Positions 20,585 through 31,702 of a DNA stretch of 64,000 nucleotides are shown here, piece by piece. The DNA lies in the NCBI RefSeq assembly GCF_048569485.1, contig NC_134353.1:700588958-700652957 (forward strand). The letters are read 5' to 3'. This DNA is from Anomaloglossus baeobatrachus. Lineage: Eukaryota; Chordata; Amphibia; Anura; Aromobatidae. The position numbers were made by a program, and so were the translations under genes. The first letter of the stretch is position 1; every line of letters starts with the position of its first letter. Below the pieces are notes generated by a model. It searched no databases and was not told the origin of the DNA. It saw only the letters and a list, made by a program, of their open reading frames with translations.

Positions 20585-22701
20585 AGGGTAAGTTCACACA
20601 GTGCGTTTTTCGCGGCGTTTTTGCGCAGTTTTCGGGTGCGTTTTTGCTCAGAAAACTGCATTACTTTGCTTCCCCAGCAAAGTCTATGAGTTTTCATTTT
20701 TGCTGTCTGCACACAGCGTTTTTTTTCAGCTGTGTTTTTGTGGTGCCACAAAAACGCAGCATGTCAATTATTCCCGCGTTTTTCACTGCGCTTTTCATCC
20801 ATTGAGTGCAATGGGATGTTGAAAGACGCAATGAGAAACGCAAATAGCTGCGTTTTGGTGCGTTTCTAAGACCAAAAACGCAGCTATAAACGCAGGAGGT
20901 GGGTAGTAAAGTGACATGTACAGGAAGAGGATTCCTTCTGTCAGTAAACACAGAAGCGTGAATCCTCCCGGTACCGTCACCGCCGCTTCCACCTCCCGTC
21001 CTGGGCATGTATGCTGCCGTGCGGCGCCATGTCTGGGCGGGAGATGGAAGCGGCTGCGAAAACAAAAGTGAACAGTAGAAAAAAAAGTCATACTCACCTG
21101 TCTGCAGACTCCCGGTGCCATGCCCGCTCCCATCTCCTCTCACGGTACCGCCGCTCCGGGTGTGTGCAGTCTCCCCGGGTACGTATGCCTGCAGGATGCA
21201 TGACCTGGCGATGGCTCACCTGATGCAGTCACCTGACGCATCAGGTGATCGTAAGTCTCGGGCTGACGCCAGCACCCGGCCGGCTTCACCTATCAGCGGA
21301 TGCGTCAGGAGACTTCATCCCTGATTACCGGCAGCTGCTGCAGCGATCGGACGGGATCAGACTCCGCTGCAGGAGCTGCCGGTAATCAGCACATAAGTGA
21401 GTATTTTTTTTTTGCACCGATGCATCTGCTGATTCATTGTATAATCGGCTTTTATACAATCAGCTGATGTGTGATGTGCTTCAGCCCCTAGAACCTGACA
21501 CATCATCTGATCGCTTTTCCTTCCAGCAAACCGATCAGATGATATTGGATCCGGATTGGACAGCGCGGGACCCTTGACCCAGGATTACTGCGGAGGGGGG
21601 TTCTTTATTTCAATAAAGATGGAGTCACTAATTGTGTTGTGTTTTATTTCTAATAAAAATATTTTTCTGTGTGTTGTGTTTTTTTTTATCTTTACTAGAA
21701 ATTCATGGTGGCCATGTCTAATATTGGCGTGACACCATGAATTTTGGGCTTAGGGCCAGCTATACAGCTAGCCCTAACCCCATTATTACCCAGCGAGCCA
21801 CCCGGCATCAGGGCAGCTGGAAGAGTTGGATACAGCGCCAGAAGATGGCGCTTCTATGAAAGCGCCATTTTCGGGGGTGGCTGCGGGACTGCAATTCACA
21901 GCGGGGGTGCCCAGAAAGCATGGGCACCCTGCACTGTGGATTCCAATCCCCAGCTGCCTAGTTGTACCCGGCTGGACTCAAAAATTGGGCGAAGCTCACG
22001 TCATTTTTTTTTTAAATTATTTCATGAAATTCATGAAATAATTAAAAAAAAAAAGGGCTTTCCTACATTTTTGGTTCCCAGCCGGGTACAAATAGTCAGC
22101 TGGGGGTTGGGGGCAGCCTGTACCTGCCTGCTGTACCCGGCTAGCATACAAAAATATGGCGAAGCCCACGTCATTTTTTTTGTTTGGGGGGGGCAAAGAA
22201 ATCCTGCATACAGTCCTGGAAGGATGCTGAGCCTTGTAGTTCGACAGCTGCTGTCTGCTCTCCTGCATACACTATTGGATGGAGGATGCTGAGCCTTGTA
22301 GTTCGACAGCTGCTGTCTGCTCTCCTGCATACACTATTGGATGGAGGATGCTGAGCCTTGTAGGTCTGCTCCCCCTGACTCTCCCTCAAGCATACAGTCC
22401 TGGATAGAGCATGCTGAGCCTTGTAGTTCTGCAGCTGCTGTCTGCTCTCCTGCATACACTAGTGGAGAATGAAGAACACATTGAAGAAGGAAATGACATC
22501 AGACCTTTTTTTTTTGTTCACTGATAAAAAACGCATAAAGACGCAGTGAGCAAAAACGCAGCAAAAAAACGCACAAATCGCGGCAAAACGCGTGCGTTTT
22601 TTGCCGCTTTTTTTGCCGCGGGTGCGTTTTTGTGCGGTTTTTGCCGCAAAAAAAACGCACAAAAACGCAGCGTCAAAAAAACGCAGTGTGTGAACCTAGC
22701 C
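20585..22701. mobile_element. Harbinger-like element, copy A (uninterrupted)
   Basis: The left end AGGGTAAGTTCACACAGTGC and the right end complementary to GGCTAGGTTCACACACTGCG are flanked by TTA at 20582-20584 and 22702-22704. The 2.1-kb interior is non-coding, with AAAACGC motifs near both ends, a region like CATGGTGGCCATGTCTAATA in the middle, and four near-tandem units near 22200-22460 containing GGATGCTGAGCCTTGTAG. Copy B lies 98 bp downstream in the same orientation. Confidence 0.8.
22190..22470. repeat. tandem units within copy A
   Basis: About four units of 55-65 bp, each with GAGCCTTGTAGTTC and CTGTCTGCTCTCCTGCATAC. Copy B has the same array at about 27125-27400. Confidence 0.8.
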
Positions 22702-23999
22702 TTATTCTTGATTTTACTAGTCCCCCTAGGGCAATTTTTGGCTGCACTATCAGATCGCTTCTCCTGATTAGAGCTGCAGCATCGCTTTAAGGGTAAGTTC
22801 ACACAGTGCGTTTTTCGCGGCGTTTTTGTGCGTTTTTCGGGTGCGTTTTTGCTCAGAAAACTGCATGACATTGCTTCCCTAGCAAAGTCTATGAGTTTTC
22901 ATTTTTGCTGTCTGCACACAGCGTTTTTTTTTTAGCTGCGTATTTGTGGTGCCCACAAAAACGCAGCATGTCAATTATTTTGTGTTTTTCACTGCGTTTT
23001 CCACCCATTGAGTTCAATGAGATGTTCAAAAACGCAATGAAAACAGCAAATTGCAAATATAGCTGCGTTTTATTACTAAAAACGCAGCTATAAACGCAAG
23101 GGGTGGGGTAGTAAAGTGACATGTACAGGAAGAGGATGCCTTCTGTCAGTAAACACAGAAGCGTGACTCCTCCCGGTACCGCCACCGCTGCTTCCATTTC
23201 CTGCCCGGTGCCATGTCCGCTCCCGTGCAGGAGGTGGAAGCGGCTGCTAAATCAAAAGTGAACAGTAGAAAAATGTCATACTCACCTGTCTGCAGACTCC
23301 CGGTGCCATGCTCCCAGCTCCTCTTCCCGGTACCGCCACCCCCGCCCCGGCTGTGTGCCAGCTCCCAGGCACGTACGATAGCTGCATGACCTTGCCCTGA
23401 GGACCTGGCGGTGATCACCTGATGCAGTCACCTGACGCATCAGGTGATCGTAAGTCTCGCGGTGATGCCGGATTTTACCGCCGAGTGACTGATTCCCCGG
23501 CGCTTGCAGTCAGTTCATGACAGCTGCCGACAGGCCGGGGTGATCACCGGAGTTCAGGTGAGAGCACCGGAGATTAACCCGGGATGTCTGCAGCTGTCAT
23601 GAACTGAATCGCAAGTGGCGGGGAATCAGTCACTCGGCGCTTGCTGTAAAGTCCAGGTTGCAGTCTGGAGCTCAGGTGAGAGCTCCGGAGTGCAGTGCAG
23701 GTACCTGACTCCAGGCCTGGCATTACTGGAGTTTCCTCCGGTAGCCAGTCCTACGCTGCACAGAAGTGTTTTTTGTTTTTTTGCAGTGATGCATCAGCTG
23801 ATTGTATAAAAGCCGTTTATACAATCAGCTGATGTGTCATGTGATTCAGGCCTTGAACCTGGCACATCATCTGATCGCTTTGCCTTCCAGCAAACCGATC
23901 AGATAATATTGGATCCGGATTGGACGGCGCGGGACCCTTGACCTAGGATTACTGCGGAGGAGGGTTCTTTATTTCAATAAAGATGGAGTCACTAATTGT

Positions 24000-26542
24000 A
24001 TCATAGTATCATAGTTTTTAAGGTTGAAGGGAGACTCTAAGTCCATCTAGTTCAACCCGTAGCCTAACATGTTGATCCAGAGGAAGGCAAAAAAAGAAAA
24101 AAACACCCCAATGTGACAAACAAGTTCCAATGGGGAAAAAATTTCCTTCCTGACTCCACATCCGGCAATCAGACTAGTTCCCTGGATCAACACCCTGTCA
24201 TAAAATCTAATATACATAACTGGTAATATTAAATTTTTCAAGAAACGCGTCCAGGCTCTGCTTAAATGTTAGTAGTGAATCACTCATTACAACATCATGC
24301 GGCAGAGAGTTCCATAGTCTCACTGCTCGTACAGTAAAGAATCCTCGTCTGTGATTATGATTAAACCTTCTTTCCTCAAGACGTAGCGGATGCCCCCGTG
24401 TTCCAGTCGCAGGCCTAGGTGTAAAAAGATCTTTGGAAAGGTCTCTGTACTGTCCCCTCATATATTTATACATTGTGATTAGATCCCCCCTAATCCTTCG
24501 TTTTTCCAAACTAAATAACCCCAAGTTTAATAACCTGTCTTGGTATTGCAGCCCACCCATTCCTCTAATAATCTTGGTCGCTCTTCTCTGCACCCTTTCC
24601 AGTTCAGCTATGTCCTTCTTATATATCGGTGACCAGAATTGTACACAGTATTCTAAGTGCGGTCGCACTAGTGACTTGTACAGAGGTAGAACTATATTTT
24701 TTTCATGAACACTTATACCTCTTTTAATACATCCCATTATTTTATTAGCCCTGGCAGCAGTTGCCTGACACTGTCCACTAAAGTGAAGTTTACCATCCAC
24801 CCAAGTCTTTTTCTGTGCCTGTTTTACCCAGTGTTCTACAATTAAGTACATAATCATACATTTTATTTCCTCTACCCAAGTGCATGACCTTACATTTATC
24901 TACATTAAACTTCAATTGCCACTTCTCAGCCCAATTCTCCAATTTACATAAATCTCCCTGTAATATAAACTTATCCTCCTCTGTATTGATTACCCTGCAG
25001 AGTTTAGTATCATCTGCAAATATTGAAATTCTACTCCGCATGCACCCAACAAGGTCATTAATAAATATGTTGAAAAGAAGCGGGCCCAATACTGACCCCT
25101 GTGGTACCCCACTATGAACTGAGAGCCAGTCCGAGTACTAGTATTAATAACCACCCTTTGTTTCCTATCACTGAGCCAGTTTTTAACCCAGTTACACATA
25201 TTTTCCCCTATCCCCATTATTCTCATTTTATGTACCAACCTTTTGTGTGGCACCGTATCAAAAGCTTTTGAAAAGTCCATATACACAACATCCACTGCCT
25301 TTCCCTGGTCCAGGCTTGAACTTACCTCTTCATAGAAGCTGATCAAATTAGTTTGACAGGATCGATCCCTCATAAACCCATGTTGATACTCTGTCATAAG
25401 GTTATTTTTCTTGAGATACTCCAGTATAGCATCTCTCAAGAACCCCTCAAGGATTTTACCAAACGTAGAGGTTAAACTTACCGGCCTATAATTTCCCAGC
25501 TCAGTTTTTGTCCCCTTTTTGAATATTGGCACCACATTTGCTATGCGCCAGTCCTGCGGTACTGACCCTGTTATTAAGGAATCTGTGAAGATTAAAAATA
25601 GTGGTCTATCTATCACAGAACTCAATTCCTGTAGTACTCTGGGGTGTATGCCATCCGGGCCCGGAGATTTGTCAACCTTAGTGATTTCGAGGCGGCGGCG
25701 TACTTCCTGCTGGGCTAAGAAGGTAATATTCAAGGGTGAATTTATGGCATCACTGGTCTTGTCATCTGCCATGGCATTTTCTTGTATAAAAACCGTAGAA
25801 AAAAATTCATTCAGCAGGTTGGCTTTACCCTCATCCCCTTCCACCATTTCACCAAGACTATTTTTAAGGGGGCCAACACTATCGCTTTTCAGTTTTTTAC
25901 TGTTTATGTAGTTAAAGAATATTTTAGGATTATTTTTACTTTCTCTTGCAATGAGTCTCTCTGTCTCAAACTTAGCTAACTTAATTTGCTTTTTACATAT
26001 TTTATTTAATTTTCTATAATTATATAATGCCTCATCACTACCTACCCTCTTTAATTCTTTTAAGGCTTTCTGTTTTTCTTTTATTGCTTCTTTTACAGCT
26101 CTATTTAGCCATAGGGGTTTCCTCCTATTTCTAGCATGTTTGTTCCCATAGGGTATATTTTCTGCACAAGCCCTATTCAGGATGCTCATAAAAGTCTCCC
26201 ATTTGCTTTGTGTACTTTTATTACTTAGTACATCATCCCAGTTTATTGCACTAAGATCATCTCTCAACCGTTTAAAATTTGCTTTCCTGAAGTTTAGTGT
26301 CCTTGTAGCCCCTCTACTATACATCTTACTAAAGAATACATGAAAACTTATTATTTTGTGATCACTATTCCCCAAGTAACCCCCAACTTGTATATTTGAT
26401 ATGCGGTCTGGCCTATTGGTTAGTACAAGGTCTAGTAGTGCTCCCCCTCTTGTGGAGTCATGTACCATTTGTGAAAGGTAATTATCTTTCATTGTTATCA
26501 AAAATCTATTTCCTTTGCTGGAACTGCAAGTTTCTGTTCCCC
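24000..26542 (-). mobile_element. CR1-type LINE, 5'-truncated
   Basis: A non-LTR retrotransposon in minus orientation. The 3' end carries the short tandem tail seen on the plus strand as ATCATAGTATCATAG, characteristic of CR1-group LINEs. Flanking AATTGT (23994-23999 and 26543-26548) is a short target duplication. Copy A at 21631 shows the same site without the insert. The 5' truncation removes ORF1 and most of the endonuclease. Confidence 0.9.
24207..26501 (-). pseudogene. CR1-type ORF2: endonuclease C-terminus, reverse transcriptase, C-terminal domain
   Basis: Reading 5' to 3' on the minus strand, the end of an AP-like endonuclease (GNSDHKIISF) is followed by reverse transcriptase motifs: SPGPDGIHPRVLQEL, IFKKGTKTELGNYRPVSLTS, VVYMDFSKAFDTVPH (motif A), SGVPQGSVLGPLLFN and FADDTK (motif C). 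The usual CR1 C-terminal region follows: HLEYCVQFWSP, RRATKIIRG, LGLFSLEKRRIRGDLI, FFTVRAVRLWNSLP. At least two frameshifts are visible, one near 25120 just before the PQGS motif and one near 24800-24850 between the motif-C segment and the C-terminal region, so no full protein is made. Nearly all of the endonuclease is missing. The good conservation of motifs suggests a moderately recent insertion. Confidence 0.9.
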
Positions 26543-27576
26543 AATTGTGTTGTTTTATTTCTAATAAAAATATTTTTCTGTGTGTTGTTTTTTTTTTTTT
26601 ATCTTTACTAGAAATTCATGGTGGCCATGTCTAATATTGGCGTGACACCATGAATTTCGGGCGTAGGGCCAGCTGATAATACACAGCTATCCCTAACCCC
26701 ATTATTACCCAGCGAGCCACCCGGCATCAGGGCAGCTGGAAGAGTTGGATACAGCGCCAGAAGATGGCGCTTCTAAGAATGCGCCATTTTCTGGGGTGGC
26801 TGCGGACTGCAATTCGCAGCGGGGGTGCCCAGAAAGCATGGGCACCCTGCACTGTGGATTCCAATCCCCAGCTACCTAGTTGTACCTGGCTGGACACAAA
26901 AATTAGGCAAAGCGCACGTCATTTTTTTTTTTTAAATTATTTCATGAAATTCATGAAATAATTAAAAAAAAAAAAAAAAAAGGGCTTCCCTATATTTTTG
27001 GTTCCCAGCCGGGTACAAATAGGCAGCTGGAGGTTGGGGGCAGCCCATACCTGCCTGCTGTACCCGGCTAGCATACAAAAATATGGCGAAGCTCACGTCA
27101 TTTTTTTTGTTTGGGGGGGCAAAGAAATCCTGCATACAGTCTTGGAAGGAGGATGCTGAGCCTTGTAGTTCTGCAGCTACTGTCTGCTCTCCTGCATCCA
27201 CTAGTGGATGGAGTATGCTGAGCCTTGTAGGTCTGCTCCCCCTGATTCTCCCTCAAGCATACAGTCCTGGATAGAGCATGCTGAGCCTTGTAGTTCTGCA
27301 GCTGCTGTCTGCTCTCCTGCATACACTATTGTATGGAGCATGCTGAGCCTTGTAGTTCTGCAGCTGTCTGCTCTCCTGCATACACTAGTGGAAAATGAAG
27401 AACATATGGAAGAAGGAAATGACATCAGACCTTTTTTTTTTTTTTTTCTTTCAACAATCTTTAATGGCAATGTTCACTGATAAAGTTTTTTAAAGACGCT
27501 GCGTTTCTGTGCGTTTTTAGCGCTAAAAACCGCACAAAAACGCAGCGTCAAAAAAACGCAGTGTGTGCACATAGCC

Positions 27577-27968
27577 GAAATCAGAACTGCTAATCTCCTG
27601 TGAATGCTGGCAATCTGCAGGCTCTCACAAGAAGCAACTCATTGCAGTGTCCGAGGTCATCAGCTAACCCTGCTCTACCATGACAACACATTGGTGCCCC
27701 ATGATCGCGTCATGAAACCACCAATGGAGGCGGGGACCGTTGCAATCTCCGTCTTGGCCCTTTAAATCATGCCATCAGTGTTTGACAGAGCGATCTAAGA
27801 GGTTAATAGGTGGGGTGGATCAAAGATCCACCTGTGTGTTAGCCGCACATGTCTACAGATCAGATTAGCAGACATTTGCAGGGATTACCGCAGGCTTGCT
27901 GCCAGATCCCACGGTAACCAGAGGGAGACGACCAAGGATGTACCAGCACGTCCTTGGTTGTTAAGGGA
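27577..27968. mobile_element. right-end fragment of a TTAA-type element
   Basis: Ends CGTCCTTGGTTGTTAAGGGA followed by TTAA (27969-27972), matching the terminus CCTTGGTCGTTAAGG / GTGAAGGGGTTAA of the 33104-39358 element. The left end is absent, cut or replaced at the copy B border. Confidence 0.55.
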
Positions 27969-27989
27969 TTAAAATATACCATTTAGAAA

Positions 27990-28372
27990 CAAACCGTGGC
28001 AACTTTGTTGTCAAAAGCCCATTTTCACGCACAACATTATAGCATCATAGGCACACGATTGAAGGAAGGATGGCCGGACAAATGTACAGAGATATTCTTG
28101 ATAAAAAAATCTGCCGCCGTCTACCATGAGGATGATGATGATGATGATAATAAAACGAGGGTGGACAAATCAGCAAGACAATGATTCTGAATGAACAGCC
28201 AAGGAAATTCTCAATTGGTTTAGGAGAAAAAAATGGCCCAGCCAATCATCGGACCTGAATCCAACAGAAAATGTATGGAATAAATTAGAGCTGAGAATTC
28301 ATGGAAAAAGGCCACAAAACCTTCAACATTTCAGTGTTTGTGTTGAACAATGGGCCAAATATCACACCTGAG
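27990..28372 (+). pseudogene. Tc1-type transposase, C-terminal half
   Basis: A plus-strand frame reads QDNDSE, stop, TAKEILNWFRRKKWPSQSSD followed by LNPTENVWNKLELRIHGKR and VEQWAKYHT before a stop. This is the D...34...E region of Tc1 transposases: the aspartate of QDND and the glutamate of NPTENVW are visible. One in-frame stop lies where HTA is expected. Upstream, other frames contain a short GAT-repeat expansion (28130-28150). No terminal repeats were identified, so it is a remnant. Confidence 0.8.
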
Positions 28373-28416
28373 CAATGCATGCAACTAGTTATCAGGAAGC
28401 TGTCATCGCCAACTAA

Positions 28417-29290
28417 AGGCCCCGTCACACTAAGCAACATCGCTAGCAACATCGCTGCTAACGAACAACTTTTGTGACGTAGCAGCGATGTTGCTAGTGA
28501 TGTCGCTGTGTGTGACATCCAGCAACAACCTGGCCCCTGCTGTGAGGTCGTTGGTTGTTGCTGAATGTCCTGGGCCATTTTTTAGTTGTTGCTGTCCCAC
28601 TGTGAAGCACAGATCGCTGTGTGTGACAGCGAGACAGCAACAACTAAATGTGCAGGCAGCAGGAGCCGGCTTCTGCGGAGGCTGGTAACCACAGTAAACA
28701 TCGGGTAACCAAGAAGCCCTGTCCTTGGTTACCCGATATTTACCTTTGTTACCAGCCTCCGCCGCTCTCACTGTCAGTGCCGGCTCCTGCTCTGTGCACA
28801 TGTAGCTGCAGGACACATCGGGTTAATTAACCCGATGTGTGCTGTAGCTAGGAGAGCAGGGAGCCAGCGCTAAGCATTGTGCGCTGCTCCCTGCTCTGTG
28901 CACATGTAGCTGCAGCACACATCGGGTAATTAACCCGATGTGTGCTGTAACTAGGAGAGCAGGGAGCCAGCACTAAGCGGTGTGCGCTGCTCCCTGCACG
29001 TGTAGCTCCGTGCGCTGGTAACCAAGGTAAATATCGGGTTGGTTACCCGATATTTAACTTAGTTACCAAGCGTAGCATCTTCCACGCGGCGCTGGGGGCT
29101 GGTCACTGGTTGCTGGTGAGCTCACCAGCAACTCGTGTAGCGACGCTCCAGCGATCCCTGCCAGGTCAGGTTGCTGGTGGGATCGCTGGAGCGTCGCAGT
29201 GTGACATCTCACCAGCAACCTCCTAGCAACTTACCAGCGATCCCTATCGTTGTTGGGATCGCTGGTAAGTTGCTTAGTGTGACTGGACCT
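28417..29290. mobile_element. Harbinger-like MITE with palindromic core
   Basis: The left end AGGCCCCGTCACACTAAGCA and the right end complementary to AGGTCCAGTCACACTAAGCA match at 17 of 20 positions. Flanks are TAA and TTA. The interior contains several copies of inverted AGCAACATCGCTGC-like motifs and a tandem palindromic core. Confidence 0.75.
28640..29075. repeat. tandem palindrome-bearing units within the MITE
   Basis: Two units of about 110 bp (from about 28790 and 28900) each hold ACACATCGGGTTAATTAACC or a close variant, a near-perfect palindrome, followed by AGGAGAGCAGGGAGCCAGC. Flanking them are inverted GGTAACCAAG...ACCCGATATTTA pairs. Confidence 0.8.
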
Positions 29291-29293
29291 TTA

Positions 29294-29979
29294 GGCTTTT
29301 GTACGAAGTATTAAATACATTCCAGTAAGTGTGTTCGATACCTTTTCCCTGTCATTTCTCATTGTCACACAGCACTAAATATCTGGACATTACGGTTAGA
29401 TTTCTTTGCCTGTGTGGATTGAATGCGTTATTTCTGATGAGAAATTCATGTCCATAGCACCTTTAATAATATATTCACTTAGAAAATTGGTGACATATTC
29501 AATACTCATTTCACCTGTTGTATATGCATTACAATGAGAGCATAGATTTTAGTGGTCGAGACAAGCTTCGTGTCTCTCGGACCGAGTGTCCGGGAAATGT
29601 ATTACTTACCGCCAAATTATTCTACATGTTACAGCGAACTGCTGTGGAGGCCCTAGAAGCATGACTGCTAATTTTGATTTTTACCAGTCCCTTCAAATGA
29701 AGTATTGTAAATGGCAAACAATACCTTTATAGGGGAATCTGTCACCCGATTTTACAATGCAAACTGTATACAAAAGAATCTTCGGGTTGGTGAACTCTGA
29801 AAATTCATGTGAGAATGGAGGCATCATGCGGTCTCCGTCTACCTAACCTGAATAATCACGTCCTCAGTGTTCTACTTCTTACTGTGGAAAACGTACCATG
29901 TCGGTACAATCTCCAGCTCCTCAGTCAGGCTGGCCTGGTTTCTAAGATACTTATCCCATAAAGCAATACAAATGAGCCC
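29294..29979. other. no recognisable feature
   Basis: Mixed AT-rich sequence with a dispersed-repeat start (GGGGAATCTGTCACCCGATT) at about 29731. No exon recognised. Confidence 0.45.
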
Positions 29980-29982
29980 TAA

Positions 29983-31481
29983 GGCTATGTTCGCACGTTG
30001 CGTTTTTTACCGCGTTTCTGCAGCGTTTTTAGCAGCAGCGTTTTTGCGCTAAAACGCATGCGTTTTTGTTTTCCAGCAAAGTTTATGGGAAAAGCAGAAA
30101 TCCTGTCTGCACTTTGCTTTTTTTCCTGCAGCGTTTAATTTGCATATTTTGGGTCAAAAACCATGCAGAAAAAGCAGCAGCATGTCAGTTGTTTTTGCCA
30201 TTTCTGCAGCGTTTCCTTAACATTGGAGTCAATGAGAAATGGCAAAATGCAACCAAAAGCACAATTCCTGCGTTTTTCATGCTTTTTACCTGCTTTTCCA
30301 CTGCGTTTTTGGCTCCAAAAACGCATGCTTTTCTGGCCAAAAATTAATGGGTTCTAATGTTCCTTTACACACACACACAATAACCAGGGCTGTGGAGTCG
30401 GAGTCGGAGTCGTGGAGTCGGAGTCGGAGTCGGAGCTCATTTTGGTGGAGTCGGAGTCGGTATAAAATGCACCGACTCCGACTCCTAAAATATATAATAA
30501 ATTGGGGACAGGAGTGCAATGCAGAATGTGCTGAATATTTTACTAAATAACAACATTTAGTATAATGCTTATATTTAAGTGAAAAATTTATTGTAGTTCA
30601 ATGTGAACATCAGACATTTAATTGTTTTTATGATACAATAATCAAGATATTTGGATAGAACATAAAATATTTATTGGAATACAACTTTAGAACACAAAAA
30701 AACTAATAAATTGTAAATATGTAATATATATAATATATATATATATACAGTGTATATACACACACAAGATATATATGTAATCTACTGTATATTACATAGT
30801 GTATTACATATTTACAATTTATTACAGTTTTTTGTGTTCTAAAGTTGTATTCCAATAAATATATTTTATGTTCTATCCAAATATCTTGATTATTGTATCA
30901 TAAAAATTATTAAATGTCTGATGTTCACATACACATATTCATGTACTACAATAAATTTTTCACCTAACTATAAGCAATATATGTAGGAGTCGGAGTCGGA
31001 GCCGGAGTCGGAGTCGGAGCCGGAGTCGGAGTCGGTGCAAGAGAATTTGAGGAGTCGGAGTCGGAGTCGAAGGTTTGGCTTACCGACTCCACAGCCCTGA
31101 CAATAACCGAAAATTTAAATGTTAAAAAATAATAAACTTTACCTATTTTTCTGTTAAAATGGGCATAACCACTATTTTTTCATTAAAATTGATAATTTTC
31201 CATATAGTTTTATTAAAAGTTAATTTTATACTTTTTTTTCTCTTTTTTCATTCTTTTTGACTATTTCAACTTTATTTCTCAGTGTCTTGATCTACAAAAC
31301 GTATCTGCAGAAACGCAGGTGAAAACGCAGGTAAAAAGCGCTGAAAACGCACTAAAAACGCGGTAAATACGCATGCGTTTTTAGCGCTAAAAATGGTCAA
31401 AAACCATTTGGACAAAAATCAAGGGAAAGAAAACGTTCAGAATAAACTGCAGGTACTCCGACGCAACGTGCGCACATAGCC
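29983..31481. mobile_element. Harbinger-like element, TAA duplication, hosting a hAT
   Basis: TIR GGCTATGTTCGCACGTTGCG (left) and complement of GGCTATGTGCGCACGTTGCG (right), with TAA at 29980-29982 and 31482-31484. Repeated AAACGC/GCGTTTTT motifs lie near both ends. The hAT at 30385-31099 sits inside. Confidence 0.9.
30385..31099. mobile_element. non-autonomous hAT with exact 8-bp TSD
   Basis: TIR CAGGGCTGTGGAGTCGGAGT (left) and complement (right), GAGTCG repeats at each end, and identical octamers ACAATAAC at 30377-30384 and 31100-31107. About 150-bp inverted arms occupy the interior (30580-30730 and 30800-30963), so the element is a near-complete foldback. No transposase. Confidence 0.95.
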
Positions 31482-31702
31482 TAACAGAGGTGGGTGTGGG
31501 ATATACAACTGTTTATTTTTAAGGAAACTATTGAGTGAACTGCAAAAGTATATCTGCTAGTAACTTAGACCACGCTAAAGAACAAATACTATTAGAACTG
31601 AACGGAACTTGTAACCTGCAGATATACTGTAGAGGTATTCTGCAGGATAATAGCAATATAGAAAGGTGCCCGGCCGCAGTGCTGAAAGGAGAAAAGTAAC
31701 TA

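Larger units (their letters stand above)
22800..27576. mobile_element. Harbinger-like element, copy B, split by a LINE
   Basis: Begins GGGTAAGTTCACACAGTGCG like copy A and ends GTGTGTGCACATAGCC. Left flank TTTAA; the right flank is GAA, so no clean duplication is seen. Internal sequence follows copy A closely, except for the LINE at 24000-26542. Without it the element is about 2.2 kb. Confidence 0.8.

Noticed and set aside
21744-22292. A 182-codon frame in Harbinger-like copy A
   Set aside because: It does not persist in copy B, crosses the tandem units and shows no domain; chance frame.
24000-24240. An independent SINE at the end of the LINE
   Set aside because: The sequence continues directly into the CR1 C-terminal coding part and ends with its short tandem tail; it is the LINE 3' untranslated region.
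28130-28155. GAT microsatellite as a separate feature of interest
   Set aside because: A short run of about five units within a decayed Tc1 remnant; ordinary slippage.
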